A stretch of 64,000 bases of DNA from Nitrosomonas sp. JL21 (GCF_009833095.1 NZ_QRCB01000018.1:16345-80344), one strand, 5' to 3'; shown: positions 8,304-17,083, numbered from the stretch's first letter. Program-made: numbers and translations. The notes: generated by a model from the sequence alone, not told the origin.

Positions 8304-10447
8304 TGCCGCGCCTCATGGCAATCCGCAAAAAACTGATAATGGTCGATCGCCTCGATAATGCCGGCGGCGTAGGATTGTTGAGCGAAATAGACCGATTCCT
8401 GTTCACCCAGAATGTTAAGCTCGTCGCCATGGCCATTAGCAACCACGACCCCCAGCGTATTACCGCGCAACATATCCTGATCGGCGCCACTGACGCCAGC
8501 CACTAAAATATTGTGCACGGGCATTCCCCATTGTTCGGCGTACCAACGCAGCGCCAATCCTTTGGACGCCCGCAGAGGCAGAATATCCAGAAACTGCCCA
8601 TACGACAGGATGCACTGCGCATCGGTTTCATTCTTGAGCAGTATATGTCGAATCACTTCTATGGCCGGTGCATGTTGTGCGTCGTAGAAATATGAAATCT
8701 TGAAATCCGATTGCTCGGTTTTTGGTTGCAATTGCAAGCCGTTAACCTCCTTGAGAAGTTGGCGAATCTTGTCGGGGCGCCATTGGTGGTCGATGTAGTC
8801 TTGCCAAGCGCTGTCTCTGATGGCTTGCTGGGTATAGTATATTTCTGTCCCGAGACTGGTGATGAACACATCCGGCCGCGGAATGCCATGCTGACGAACC
8901 ACTTTCAGGGCAGAATCGAGCCGCCGGCCCGTGGCGATGCCAAAGCTGCAACATCGGTTATTGACGCGCAGCAAATCAACCAACTGAACCAGGCTCTCAG
9001 GATCGCCAATCAAACACTGATCGAGATCCGAGAATAGAGTGCGGTCCTGATTGGGCCGACTGCGCCGTTTCAGCGCCATGCGTTGGATCGAAGCGAAGTT
9101 CTGGATGATGGGCTGGATCACGTGCAGATAGTGATCGACATGCGCCGACCATGAGTAGTGCTCACTGACCCCGGCAATACCTTTTTGCGACATGCGCTGC
9201 CAGTCATCCTCATTTTCAAGCACGTCCAGTAAACAGTTTGCAATCGCCGCGCAATCCAATGGATCGACCAAATAACCGTTCTGGCAATTGGCGATGATGT
9301 CCTGCGGGCCACCATCTTCGGTAGCGACGATGGGAAGACCGCTGGCGGCAGCTTCTATCAGCGTCAAACCAAAAGGCTCTGTCAGGGCAGGATTCGCAAA
9401 AACACCCCGGCTTTTCGCGGCGAGCCGATACAACAACGATATATCTTCTGCGGCATGATGCTTGGGATAAGCAACTTTGCCATAGAGATCATACAAATCG
9501 ATCAAGTACAGAATATCCGCAAGTACTTTTCTGCTCCCCTCATCCATTGCGCGAATATCGTCGCGATTGCCGGCGACAATGACCAGATTGGCTCGTGCCT
9601 GCAAATCGGTGCTTTCGCCATACGCGCTCAACAGATTGCCGATATTTTTACGCCGGTCGGGGCGCGAGATCGCCAGAATGATCGGTTTATCCGGCTCTTT
9701 TAGAAACCGCGCCAATTCATGCGCTATGCCGCTTTCATGCTCATTTCCCTGTATGGGGAAAAACAGGTTCAAATCGGTGCCGGGCGGAATGACGCGCATC
9801 ATTTCCGGGCGATAGAAATCATATAAACTGTATTGCTCCTCAATTTCCTGATGCGTACTCGTAATGATGCACTCAGCCGTGGATAGGCAGGTTTCTTCAG
9901 CCTCGATGCGCCGCGACAAGTTGTACATCCGCTCAATGTCATCACGCTTCAACCCGCTCGCGAGCAGGCGGTGTCGCTTGCTGCGACCGAGCGAATGTCC
10001 GGTATGCACCAGCGGAATGGAGAGCTGGCGCGACAACAGGCTTCCCACGTAACCGGCATCGGCATAATGACTGTGTATCACGTCCGGTTTCTGACTTTGC
10101 TCCCGAAGATAACTACTGACGGTATCTGCAAAACAATCAAGCGTTTCCCATAACTGCTCCTTGGGTAGGTAACCTTCCTTGCCGCAGGGAAAGCGCAGCA
10201 AATTGACACGCGGCGCTAATACTTCATGCGCATGGGCATATTCTTGAGATACCGCGGTATCGGCTACCAGTCGGGTCAGCAGATCGACTCGCGCGACCGC
10301 CCTGTGTCGCCCCAATGCGGTTGCCAACTCGAGCACATACTTCACCTGGCCCCCGGTATCGGCATCTCGGCCGAGTTCTGGATTGTTGCCACGAATCAAT
10401 CCGTGAACGCTGATCAATACGATATATAACCCTTTGTTATCTGACAT
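8300..10447 (-). CDS. sps: Sucrose-phosphate synthase with C-terminal HAD-like domain
   Basis: A 715-residue GT4-family enzyme joining UDP-glucose (or another NDP-glucose) and fructose-6-phosphate to sucrose-6-phosphate. The glycosyltransferase part (about 1-445) shows the N-terminal GLIRG and DTGGQVKY, the HSHYADAGY motif and the C-terminal EPFGLTLIEAAASGLP sugar-nucleotide motif. After a linker, a HAD domain (about 465-710) resembles sucrose-phosphatase, but its first motif reads DLDQCL instead of DxDGT. It may therefore be structural or weakly active. ATG start; first gene of the operon, with a 121-base gap upstream containing AT-rich sequence suitable for a promoter. Confidence 0.92.
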   Translation of the reverse strand: MSDNKGLYIVLISVHGLIRGNNPELGRDADTGGQVKYVLELATALGRHRAVARVDLLTRLVADTAVSQEYAHAHEVLAPRVNLLRFPCGKEGYLPKEQLWETLDCFADTVSSYLREQSQKPDVIHSHYADAGYVGSLLSRQLSIPLVHTGHSLGRSKRHRLLASGLKRDDIERMYNLSRRIEAEETCLSTAECIITSTHQEIEEQYSLYDFYRPEMMRVIPPGTDLNLFFPIQGNEHESGIAHELARFLKEPDKPIILAISRPDRRKNIGNLLSAYGESTDLQARANLVIVAGNRDDIRAMDEGSRKVLADILYLIDLYDLYGKVAYPKHHAAEDISLLYRLAAKSRGVFANPALTEPFGLTLIEAAASGLPIVATEDGGPQDIIANCQNGYLVDPLDCAAIANCLLDVLENEDDWQRMSQKGIAGVSEHYSWSAHVDHYLHVIQPIIQNFASIQRMALKRRSRPNQDRTLFSDLDQCLIGDPESLVQLVDLLRVNNRCCSFGIATGRRLDSALKVVRQHGIPRPDVFITSLGTEIYYTQQAIRDSAWQDYIDHQWRPDKIRQLLKEVNGLQLQPKTEQSDFKISYFYDAQHAPAIEVIRHILLKNETDAQCILSYGQFLDILPLRASKGLALRWYAEQWGMPVHNILVAGVSGADQDMLRGNTLGVVVANGHGDELNILGEQESVYFAQQSYAAGIIEAIDHYQFFADCHEARQ

Positions 10448-10568
10448 TTTATGATTTTATAAACACGTTATATTTATAAAATAGCAGAACTGCCAGAGGG
10501 GTAATGTACGATTGCGTACTGACCAGTTTGAGTAAAAAAGAGTCAGAGAGACGCAGGAAATGCTTTTT

Positions 10569-11984
10569 TTAATCCAGAGCATCCAGATTAAAGGCTTCGC
10601 ACATCGTGAGATCGGATCCATTGCCCGCCGGAAGCTGGGCTGCCAGGTTCCGCAGAGCGGTGCGCAGACCTTCCTCCAGTACCGGATGATAAAATGGCAT
10701 GCGCAACAATTCGCGCACCGACAGCGAACGATCAATTGCCAGCGCCAACAGGTGCGCCATATGCTCGCCATCTGGGGCGCACATCTCAGCCCCGAGCAAG
10801 CGACCACTGTCAGCGTGCGCATACAATCGCAGCATTCCTTTATTGCGCTGCCCAAGGCGGGCGCGTCCTTGATTGCTGAATGTAATTTCACCGATCAGGG
10901 TCGTACCGCTGTCCAATACATCATATCGACTGCCGACGATTGCAATGTTCGGATCAGAAAACACAATGGCTAACGGGGTGCGGCGCGAAAAGCATATCGG
11001 GATTGAGCGTGTTGCGTTGATGCCGGCAATATGCCCTTCATCAGCGGCTTCGTGTAAGAGCGCTGTTCGGGCATTGGCATCGCCCGCCATGAATATTCGA
11101 AGATCGGCCACCTGCATGGTAGTAGGATTGATGGGCGGCATGCCATGATCATCGAGGGTGATGCCCAATGCCTCCAAGCCAAGATCGCTGATATTGGGAC
11201 GTCTGCCCAAGGCGGCGAGCACGCTATCAACGATGACTTCGGTACCGCCTGCGCGAACATGGATTTTGCCATTCTTCTCGGTCAATTCGGCTTTTTCTCC
11301 CAGATATATCGGCCATTCCTGACTCAGTGACGCTGTCGCAACGGCGTTGACATGGGGATCGGTCAAGCCGGCAATGCGGGGACTGCGGCCGAATCCCACG
11401 ACGTCAATACCCAATCTGGACAGCGCTTGAGCCATCTCTACGCCAATCGGACCCATGCCTACTACCGCCATTCGCGGAGCAAAATTATCCTGCTCGAATA
11501 ACGTGTCCGTGGTCAGGATATGTTGTTTAAAGGGATGCCAGGCTTCAGGTATGACCGGACTCGACCCGGTGGCAATGATGATGTTGCGCGCGCACAATTC
11601 TTGTCCATTGACCTCGACCCGGTTTGGCGCGATCAACCGCGCTCGACCGGAAATGGCGCGTTTGCCCAAATCGGTCGTGACCTTGGTCGTGCCGGCTACG
11701 AATTCATCCCGCAATCGCCGCACGCGATGCAAAACGTCGGCAATATTGATTTCCAGCGAACCTGATCCGTGGATCCCAAATTCCGGAAAAGCCGTGCGGC
11801 GATGAAAGGCATTCGCCGCTTCGATGAGTGCCTTGGAAGGCATGCAGCCGACTCGTGCACATACCGTGCCCCACGGACCATCATTGACAATCAGAAAATC
11901 CTCGGTGCGCTTCCTCACTTCCCGGAGAGCAGCGAGTCCAGCGGTTCCGGCACCAATGATGATAACGTCCAGTATCTTGCCCAT
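10569..11984 (-). CDS. Dihydrolipoamide dehydrogenase-like flavoprotein disulfide reductase
   Basis: A 471-residue class I pyridine nucleotide-disulfide oxidoreductase. The N-terminal FAD site is VIIIGAGTAGL. The redox-active pair C42/C47 sits in CARVGCMPSK. An NAD(P)-binding GMGPIGVEMA follows, and the C-terminal dimerisation domain has HPVLEEGL. Members reduce lipoyl groups or related disulfides. No E1/E2 dehydrogenase genes are adjacent, so it may not belong to a pyruvate or 2-oxoglutarate complex; a stand-alone disulfide or quinone reductase role is possible. A GTG at 11999 is in frame five codons earlier; ATG 11984 is preferred because the FAD motif begins directly after it. Confidence 0.8.
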   Translation of the reverse strand: MGKILDVIIIGAGTAGLAALREVRKRTEDFLIVNDGPWGTVCARVGCMPSKALIEAANAFHRRTAFPEFGIHGSGSLEINIADVLHRVRRLRDEFVAGTTKVTTDLGKRAISGRARLIAPNRVEVNGQELCARNIIIATGSSPVIPEAWHPFKQHILTTDTLFEQDNFAPRMAVVGMGPIGVEMAQALSRLGIDVVGFGRSPRIAGLTDPHVNAVATASLSQEWPIYLGEKAELTEKNGKIHVRAGGTEVIVDSVLAALGRRPNISDLGLEALGITLDDHGMPPINPTTMQVADLRIFMAGDANARTALLHEAADEGHIAGINATRSIPICFSRRTPLAIVFSDPNIAIVGSRYDVLDSGTTLIGEITFSNQGRARLGQRNKGMLRLYAHADSGRLLGAEMCAPDGEHMAHLLALAIDRSLSVRELLRMPFYHPVLEEGLRTALRNLAAQLPAGNGSDLTMCEAFNLDALD

Positions 11985-12059
11985 GATCGTTTTCTTCACA
12001 AAGAATGGAACAATTCCAGCCCCTCACGGATCAATGAACACCCGTCCAAAAATTGAGAT

Positions 12060-12428
12060 TCACTCATCTCGTTCTTCTTCGGGTCTCATAGAAGCACGCG
12101 CGGAGGTATATATCGAACTGATCGTATTAAAGGTATTCAGCGCATCCATCAGCATCTGGGTAATAGGGACATTACCCTGTGCAGCAGAATCTTTCCCCTG
12201 CCCATGACGCTGGGACGTTTTCAGCTTCATCAGTTCTCCGATGATGAAGCCCATTCCTCCCGCCAACAGTAAACTTGACGGTGCAATCATCTGTTGTTGG
12301 GTTTTCTGGAGAAGGACTCCGGCACAACTTTTCACGTTCTCGCGGCATTCAAGGACTTGCGCCTCGGTTTCCCGGATCTGGGCCGATAACGATTTGAAGG
12401 CCCTTTCCGATGAATCATAGGATGGCAT
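12060..12428 (-). CDS. YqjK-position membrane-associated protein, function unknown
   Basis: A 122-residue protein with a predicted N-terminal coiled coil (about 5-45), one hydrophobic segment LLLAGGMGFIIGELM (about 54-68) and a hydrophilic C-terminal half. Its ATG overlaps the stop of the YqjE-like gene in TAATG, so the two are translationally coupled. In enterobacteria the same place after yqjD-yqjE is taken by yqjK. The sequence itself is not clearly YqjK, so the assignment rests on position and size. It probably works with the membrane proteins encoded upstream. Confidence 0.65.
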   Translation of the reverse strand: MPSYDSSERAFKSLSAQIRETEAQVLECRENVKSCAGVLLQKTQQQMIAPSSLLLAGGMGFIIGELMKLKTSQRHGQGKDSAAQGNVPITQMLMDALNTFNTISSIYTSARASMRPEEERDE

Positions 12429-12874
12429 TACGGTTTCTCCCTATTCGACAGCTGTTCTTGTTTAGGCTGAAGACTGCGAACAGTCGCTGGAAAACGCAAA
12501 TAATAACTTTTACTGCGTATTACGATCATCAATATCAGCACCATCAACGCATTGATCAGCACAGCCAGCAAAATGAGTTTGATCTCATCCGTGACGAGGT
12601 CGTAATATTTCAACGTCAGCATCGCAGCCGCCACGAGCCCTAACCAAACGACGCTGAGCAGAATCGCGATCAATACTCCCGCAATGATCATTGCCACCAA
12701 ACTGAGACCCGCCCGCTGCGCTTCCAACGCAAACAGCCGAAAGCTCACATGCCGCAACTCAGCGAGCTCATGCCATAACAACCGTGCATCATCCAATAAC
12801 CCAATCTCCTTCTCAGGAGGATGACTATCAGCCTGCATTGAGGCTTCGCGTGGGGGAGAATTGGGATCCATCAT
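12428..12874 (-). CDS. YqjE-like (phage holin superfamily III) membrane protein
   Basis: A 148-residue inner-membrane protein. After a hydrophilic, proline-containing N-terminus come two long hydrophobic helices (about 52-80 and 88-118) separated by a short segment, the topology of the YqjE family annotated as holin superfamily 6 or III. Despite that name there are no phage genes near it. The DUF883/YqjD neighbours upstream make the stress-related yqjDE(K) cluster the better reading. Two consecutive ATG codons occur at the start. It overlaps the downstream gene by one base. Confidence 0.75.
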   Translation of the reverse strand: MMDPNSPPREASMQADSHPPEKEIGLLDDARLLWHELAELRHVSFRLFALEAQRAGLSLVAMIIAGVLIAILLSVVWLGLVAAAMLTLKYYDLVTDEIKLILLAVLINALMVLILMIVIRSKSYYLRFPATVRSLQPKQEQLSNREKP

Positions 12875-13107
12875 TCAACGACTATATCGCAGTCCGCTCA
12901 AAAAATGCAAAATTGTTGCCTACGGATCAATGGGCTATTTTCCACAGATATCGGCACAGCAAAGTGAATGATCCGTTCGTAGACCATAGTAGCGATCAAG
13001 ACTCTCCACAAATCGTTGTTGTTATGCATTTCATCGTAGCAGACGCACTCAAATCGGTAATTTGATTATCCAACGTTCATCAAATATAACCAATGCACGA
13101 GGTTGAA

Positions 13108-13443
13108 TTAACGGTTACTCAACAATCTACTGAGCAAGAATCCTATTCCTACGGCGATACTTATCGATGTCAGCGGGTTTTCCCGCACATACTCGCACCC
13201 TTGATTGAGCAACCGCTCCTCGGCGCTGATCAATTGATCTCTTTTTTCAACCAATCTTTCGCTCACTTGATGGGTAGCCTCGGTCGCTCTGTCGATCACT
13301 TCATGCGCCGCTCCGTTAAACTGATCGCCTTTTTCCGCCAGTGTGTCGGCAACTTGATGGGTCGCGTTAGTCGCTTTGTTAACCGCGTCATGCGCCATAC
13401 CGGATACTTTATCTACCGTTGAAGCTTTATTTGCATTTTCCAT
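13108..13443 (-). CDS. DUF883/YqjD-ElaB family membrane-anchored protein (copy A)
   Basis: A 111-residue protein: an amphipathic helical N-terminal part with repeated H-Q-V-A/S-x-x-L/T patterns (two similar copies, ATHQVADTLAEK and ATHQVSERLVEK) and a C-terminal transmembrane helix preceded by YVRENPLTSI and ending in LLSRLL. This is the DUF883 signature; YqjD and ElaB of E. coli tether ribosomes to the inner membrane in stationary phase. The ATG at 13443 is chosen over an in-frame ATG at 13455 because GGAG lies seven bases before it. Copy A is longer than copy B because the helical module is doubled. Confidence 0.85.
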   Translation of the reverse strand: MENANKASTVDKVSGMAHDAVNKATNATHQVADTLAEKGDQFNGAAHEVIDRATEATHQVSERLVEKRDQLISAEERLLNQGCEYVRENPLTSISIAVGIGFLLSRLLSNR

Positions 13444-13523
13444 GATTTTCTCCATTGATCCGTGATTTTTGAACCGCTCCGCCAGATCGATTCAATGACT
13501 TATTTCCTGGTCATATGAACATT

Positions 13524-13772
13524 TTAACGGTCGCTATTATTAAACCATTTGCTCAATATAAAACCGACGCCTACTGCAATGCCTACCGACGTCAGTGGAT
13601 TATCGCGGATGTATTTGCTGGTTTCCTTCAGCAATCGTTGTTCGGCGCTTCTCAACTGATCACTTTTCTCAACAATCGTGTCGGCAGCCTGATGGGTGGC
13701 TTTGGTGGTTTTATCCATGGCTTCTTGAGCAAGATCAGATACGGTTTCGACAACTTTATTCACATTTTTCAT
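13524..13772 (-). CDS. DUF883/YqjD-ElaB family membrane-anchored protein (copy B)
   Basis: An 82-residue paralogue of the gene just downstream, with one helical module (ATHQAADTIVEKSDQLRSAEQ) and the same C-terminal anchor preceded by YIRDNPLTSVGIAVGVGF. The two are tandem duplicates 80 bases apart on the same strand. The ATG at 13772 has AGGAG about nine bases upstream; an earlier ATG at 13778 would be too close. By family it should sit in the inner membrane with its N-terminus facing the cytoplasm and may bind ribosomes or respond to stress. Confidence 0.83.
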   Translation of the reverse strand: MKNVNKVVETVSDLAQEAMDKTTKATHQAADTIVEKSDQLRSAEQRLLKETSKYIRDNPLTSVGIAVGVGFILSKWFNNSDR

Positions 13773-14028
13773 CGTCATTTTCTCCTGTTTGAAGGGTGGT
13801 TTGATGCACAGCCAGAATATACTTTATTTCAATACATACTGTCGGTTTTCGTGCGCCTTTGGCCTTTTTGAATGCGGGCCATGACGCAGCGAACAGCTTG
13901 ATACCCCTATGAAATAAACATTTATTCAATTTTATGAGAAACTTGCTGGCATTCAGAAGCGATCTTACCGGTGAAATCTTTGACAGTCTGTTCGGTCACT
14001 CACTTCTGGCTTTGGTTCTCTGTCCTGT

Positions 14029-14853
14029 CTATCGGGGTGGAATATATCCTTGCTCATCTGAAAAGATGATTTCTACGCGCCGGTTCAGTTGCCGACCTTC
14101 CGCATTATCGTTGCTCGCAACCGGATAATTTTCGCCATATCCTCTGGTCTCGATACGAGCCGGATTGACGCCGCTATCGATCAGCGTTTGCCGGGCGGCG
14201 TTGGCGCGGCGCTCTGACAATGCCTGATTGTAATGGTGACTGCCGGTGCTATCCGTGTGACCCTCGATCAGCACTCTTTGCTGGGAATATTGCCTCAAAA
14301 AATCAGCTACTTTTTGAACAGTACGGATTCCTCCGGGCTCCAACTGGGACATATTGGTGCGAAACAATACATCATCCAGCGTAACCATCAAGCCGCGCGC
14401 CGTTTTCTTCGCATTCAATTCTGCCAGTTCCCGTTGTTGCTGATCAATCAGCATTTGACTGGCAATTACCTGCTGTTTGGCTTCATCAACTTCAGCGCTT
14501 CGAGCTGCCAATAATACTTGATCGCGTTTTGCCTTTGCCTCGGCAATTTGCGATTCGGTACTTTTTGCTTTTGCAGTCTCGCGTGCAATGGCGATCTGTT
14601 GATTGGCTAAATAGGCCAAATGATTGACTGCCTCATCTTCTTTACGTTCTTTCAACGCATGATCCGCTTTCTCCAGATAATTGCTGGCTTCCTGCAGTTC
14701 CAGCGCAGCCATACTGGTTACCTGTGGATCTGTGCGGACTGTATTGTAATTATTATGAGCTTCTGTCAGCGCTGCATTCTGGGGAATCGAAGTGCACGCA
14801 GAGACAAAGATCACTAATCCGATGTTCAAAGAAAGATATTTATTATTCTTCAT
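14029..14853 (-). CDS. OmpA-family lipoprotein with N-terminal DUF4398 region
   Basis: A 274-residue envelope lipoprotein: lipobox LVIFVSAC near the N-terminus, a helical DUF4398-type region (about 30-150, rich in A, E, K and Q), then an OmpA peptidoglycan-binding domain (about 155-268) with the hallmark HTDSTGSHHYNQALSERRA and GYGENYP motifs. It probably links the outer membrane to the cell wall. The start at 14853 (or the adjacent ATG 14856) follows GGAG; an ATG at 14865 has none. The next gene upstream encodes another DUF4398 lipoprotein and the two are 18 bases apart, so they form an operon. Confidence 0.87.
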   Translation of the reverse strand: MKNNKYLSLNIGLVIFVSACTSIPQNAALTEAHNNYNTVRTDPQVTSMAALELQEASNYLEKADHALKERKEDEAVNHLAYLANQQIAIARETAKAKSTESQIAEAKAKRDQVLLAARSAEVDEAKQQVIASQMLIDQQQRELAELNAKKTARGLMVTLDDVLFRTNMSQLEPGGIRTVQKVADFLRQYSQQRVLIEGHTDSTGSHHYNQALSERRANAARQTLIDSGVNPARIETRGYGENYPVASNDNAEGRQLNRRVEIIFSDEQGYIPPR

Positions 14854-14871
14854 CATGGGCTCCATTGACGA

Positions 14872-15276
14872 TTACGGAATCTGCCGTTCTAATTCATTGC
14901 GCAGCACGCTGCGGTCATCTTGTAAGGCATCTACCGCCTTTTGCGCCTTGGCTGAACGCGCCATGACTCTTGCCAGTTTGGCGTCAAGCTGTGCCTGTTC
15001 CGCCAGGCGCCTGGCGCGCAGATACTCTTTGTCAGCCATTGCACGTTCGGCTGCCGTCATCTTATCCATTGCCGATTTAAGTTGCAGCGGCGCAGCTTCA
15101 TTGCCTCCGCCGTTCAATGCGTTGTCGATTTCAGTTTTGGAAACCGCCATTTGTTCCGTCGGCGCTGGAACACTTGCACAACCGGCCATGACAGATACCA
15201 GTATCAATATATAAGTCATCAACCCCGCTCGATGTCTCGAAGCAGGATCAAAACAGTTCTTCATTATTTTATCCAT
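14872..15276 (-). CDS. DUF4398 lipoprotein
   Basis: A 134-residue protein with a hydrophobic leader ending in the lipobox LVSVMAGC (cysteine near 33), followed by a charged helical domain with repeated ARRLAEQAQLDAKLARVMA-like segments, typical of DUF4398. It likely sits on the outer membrane facing the periplasm as a partner of the OmpA-like lipoprotein encoded next. ATG with GGAGACAATCC upstream; a second ATG (15264) is possible. Function beyond envelope association is unknown. Confidence 0.78.
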   Translation of the reverse strand: MDKIMKNCFDPASRHRAGLMTYILILVSVMAGCASVPAPTEQMAVSKTEIDNALNGGGNEAAPLQLKSAMDKMTAAERAMADKEYLRARRLAEQAQLDAKLARVMARSAKAQKAVDALQDDRSVLRNELERQIP

Positions 15277-15722
15277 TGGATTGTCTCCATGCGGTTACTC
15301 AAGAGCAGATCAATCAAGCTGTTTTATAAACTAAACAATCAATCTCATTCTGCAGTGCCTCAACAATTAAATGCTTTATTTCAAGGAGAAACAGTTCGCT
15401 AGCGTACATAGAAGAGGTTGAGCCTCTGAGTTGATTTCAATTCGGAGCTGGGCGTAGTCATCAATGATTCTGAAAACAACGATCTTGCTCAATACAGATC
15501 AAGAAACTGCTGCTGAAATGCTCTACAGCATCCCGTAGATAAAGCGATGCGATGCGATACGAAACGAAACGAAACGAAACGAAAGGATAATGCAACGATG
15601 TGAAGCTGAAATCCCCGTCATTCACCGCCGCGGATCAGATAAAATTCCTCAAAGGCTGACCGTACCGAACTTGAACGGCAGGGTGATGAATAGAGACATG
15701 CCCCGAAAGGAGCCGTGATGGA
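15277..15722. other. Non-coding stretch containing a tandem repeat
   Basis: These 446 bases upstream of the DUF4398 gene and downstream of the MEDS gene hold no supported coding sequence. The notable content is the pentanucleotide array at 15545-15584. The promoter of the lipoprotein pair must lie here but no clear match was found. Confidence 0.5.
15545..15584. repeat. Pentanucleotide tandem repeat, eight units
   Basis: Eight consecutive 5-base units: CGATG twice, CGATA once, then CGAAA five times. The last five are identical, the first three are variants. Such an array can change length by slipped-strand mispairing. It is intergenic, so any effect would be on transcription or spacing rather than on a reading frame. 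Confidence 0.85.
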
Positions 15723-16412
15723 TTAATTGAGTAGTGTCTGGGTGATTTCACTGGGCAGCTTCGGGGAGGTAGCCAGCCTTTCCTTCACGCGATTCCAGGC
15801 GGTTTCAAATGCATCCTGTGCGGCTTGGTCCGTCGCCGCTTCAGATGAATCACAGGAAATAAGATGACGATGACATTCATCAATACGCTGCAACGACTCT
15901 TCATAAAGTGCGGCATCCAGACCATCCAAAGAGTAGGAACATAGCAGCGAGAATTCTTGCGTCCGTGCCAAATCGGCCCATGACGATTCCAATTGCATTG
16001 CGGTAATGGATTGCTTTTCTTTCCACACCCTATCGATCATCCCACAAAAGACGTGAATCTGATCGAATTGTGACCGCGACACTTGCAGTAAGGTGATGAT
16101 GCGATCCTGAAAAGCACGTTCGTCAAGCACGCCATTCATCTGCAAGCTTGAAAGCAACAATTCTGCGTCGAAGCATCTGATTTGACCCATATTTCTCATG
16201 GCTTTGACATCCAAACCCAGCACATCGATATTCGACATGAGTGCTCTGCGCAAAGCAGGCCGAGCCAGAACGATCACCGCTTCACCCTTCATCAGGCCTC
16301 CCTGAATGTAACGGGTAACAACTTCTTCTTGAGAAATATCGTTGTCACATACTTGAACTTTGTGGTTACCGACAGGGTCAGTCAAATGCCAGACCCGGCT
16401 TATCATGTTCAT
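15723..16412 (-). CDS. MEDS-domain (DcmR-type sensory) protein
   Basis: A 229-residue cytoplasmic protein matching the MEDS domain (methanogen/methylotroph, DcmR sensory): an N-terminal segment with YIQGGLMKGEAVIVLARP near 35-52, then a RecA-like core with IHVFCGMIDRVW and FSLLCSYSLD. The fold is a KaiC/RecA relative thought to sense small molecules. No DNA-binding or kinase domain is fused, so it may act through a partner. ATG start with GGAG about nine bases upstream. The neighbouring cysH, 35 bases upstream on the same strand, suggests co-transcription. Confidence 0.82.
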   Translation of the reverse strand: MNMISRVWHLTDPVGNHKVQVCDNDISQEEVVTRYIQGGLMKGEAVIVLARPALRRALMSNIDVLGLDVKAMRNMGQIRCFDAELLLSSLQMNGVLDERAFQDRIITLLQVSRSQFDQIHVFCGMIDRVWKEKQSITAMQLESSWADLARTQEFSLLCSYSLDGLDAALYEESLQRIDECHRHLISCDSSEAATDQAAQDAFETAWNRVKERLATSPKLPSEITQTLLN

Positions 16413-16447
16413 CGCAGACTCTCCATGTGATCATTTCATGGAATCAT

Positions 16448-17083
16448 TCATGAGTTGACGTGAATGCCGCACTCACGTTTCTCATCCGCTTTCGCAGGAT
16501 CGAAATAATCCCATTCATTGGGTAAATCATGTTGTTTCATATAGGCTTCCATCTCAGCGTCAGTCCAATAGAAGACCGGACTAATTTTGAGCGTCCCATA
16601 CGTCTTATCTTCCGACAGAATGTCCAATCCCGCGCGAAACTCGTTTTGCACTTTGCGCAGCGATGTAAACCAGATGGCTGGAGCCAGCTCCTCCATACCA
16701 CGCTGAAATGGCTCAAGCTTCATTACGGCACTGAACCGCTTCAATTCGGCTTCATCCTCAATAGTGGGAATAGCACCATAAACAGCGTCGTGATGCGCAG
16801 CGGTCATTCTGGGCGAATATAGTTTGAGGTTGAGGCGAAGGCGATCACGAAGTTTTTGCGCATACCGATACGTCGCAGGCCGATTGTATCCGTGGTCCAC
16901 CCACAGCACCGACATATCCGGTTGCACTTGAGTACACAAATGCAGGACAACTGCTTCAAAAGGACGAAAATTCGTCGTCACCAAAGCATGCCCGTTGCCT
17001 CGCGCAACTCCCCACTGCACTATCTCAAGTGCAGATTTATTACGCAACTGCACATTGTCAGCTACGATATCAGCATTATTCAT
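16448..17083 (-). CDS. cysH: Phosphoadenylyl-sulfate (PAPS) reductase family protein
   Basis: A 211-residue adenine nucleotide alpha-hydrolase-fold protein. It ends with the catalytic KRECGIHVN segment, matching the C-terminal ECGLH cysteine of PAPS/APS reductases. It lacks the CC...CxxC cysteines that hold the iron-sulfur cluster in APS reductases, pointing to PAPS as substrate. It would make sulfite for cysteine synthesis with thioredoxin as reductant. It is somewhat shorter than usual (about 235-250). It is divergent from the peroxiredoxin gene, with a palindrome between them. Confidence 0.82.
   Translation of the reverse strand: MNNADIVADNVQLRNKSALEIVQWGVARGNGHALVTTNFRPFEAVVLHLCTQVQPDMSVLWVDHGYNRPATYRYAQKLRDRLRLNLKLYSPRMTAAHHDAVYGAIPTIEDEAELKRFSAVMKLEPFQRGMEELAPAIWFTSLRKVQNEFRAGLDILSEDKTYGTLKISPVFYWTDAEMEAYMKQHDLPNEWDYFDPAKADEKRECGIHVNS

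Noticed and set aside
12428..12874. Prophage holin
   Set aside because: No other phage genes nearby; the DUF883 neighbours fit the chromosomal yqjDE type cluster.
15545..15584. CRISPR array
   Set aside because: Units of five bases without spacers; a simple tandem repeat.
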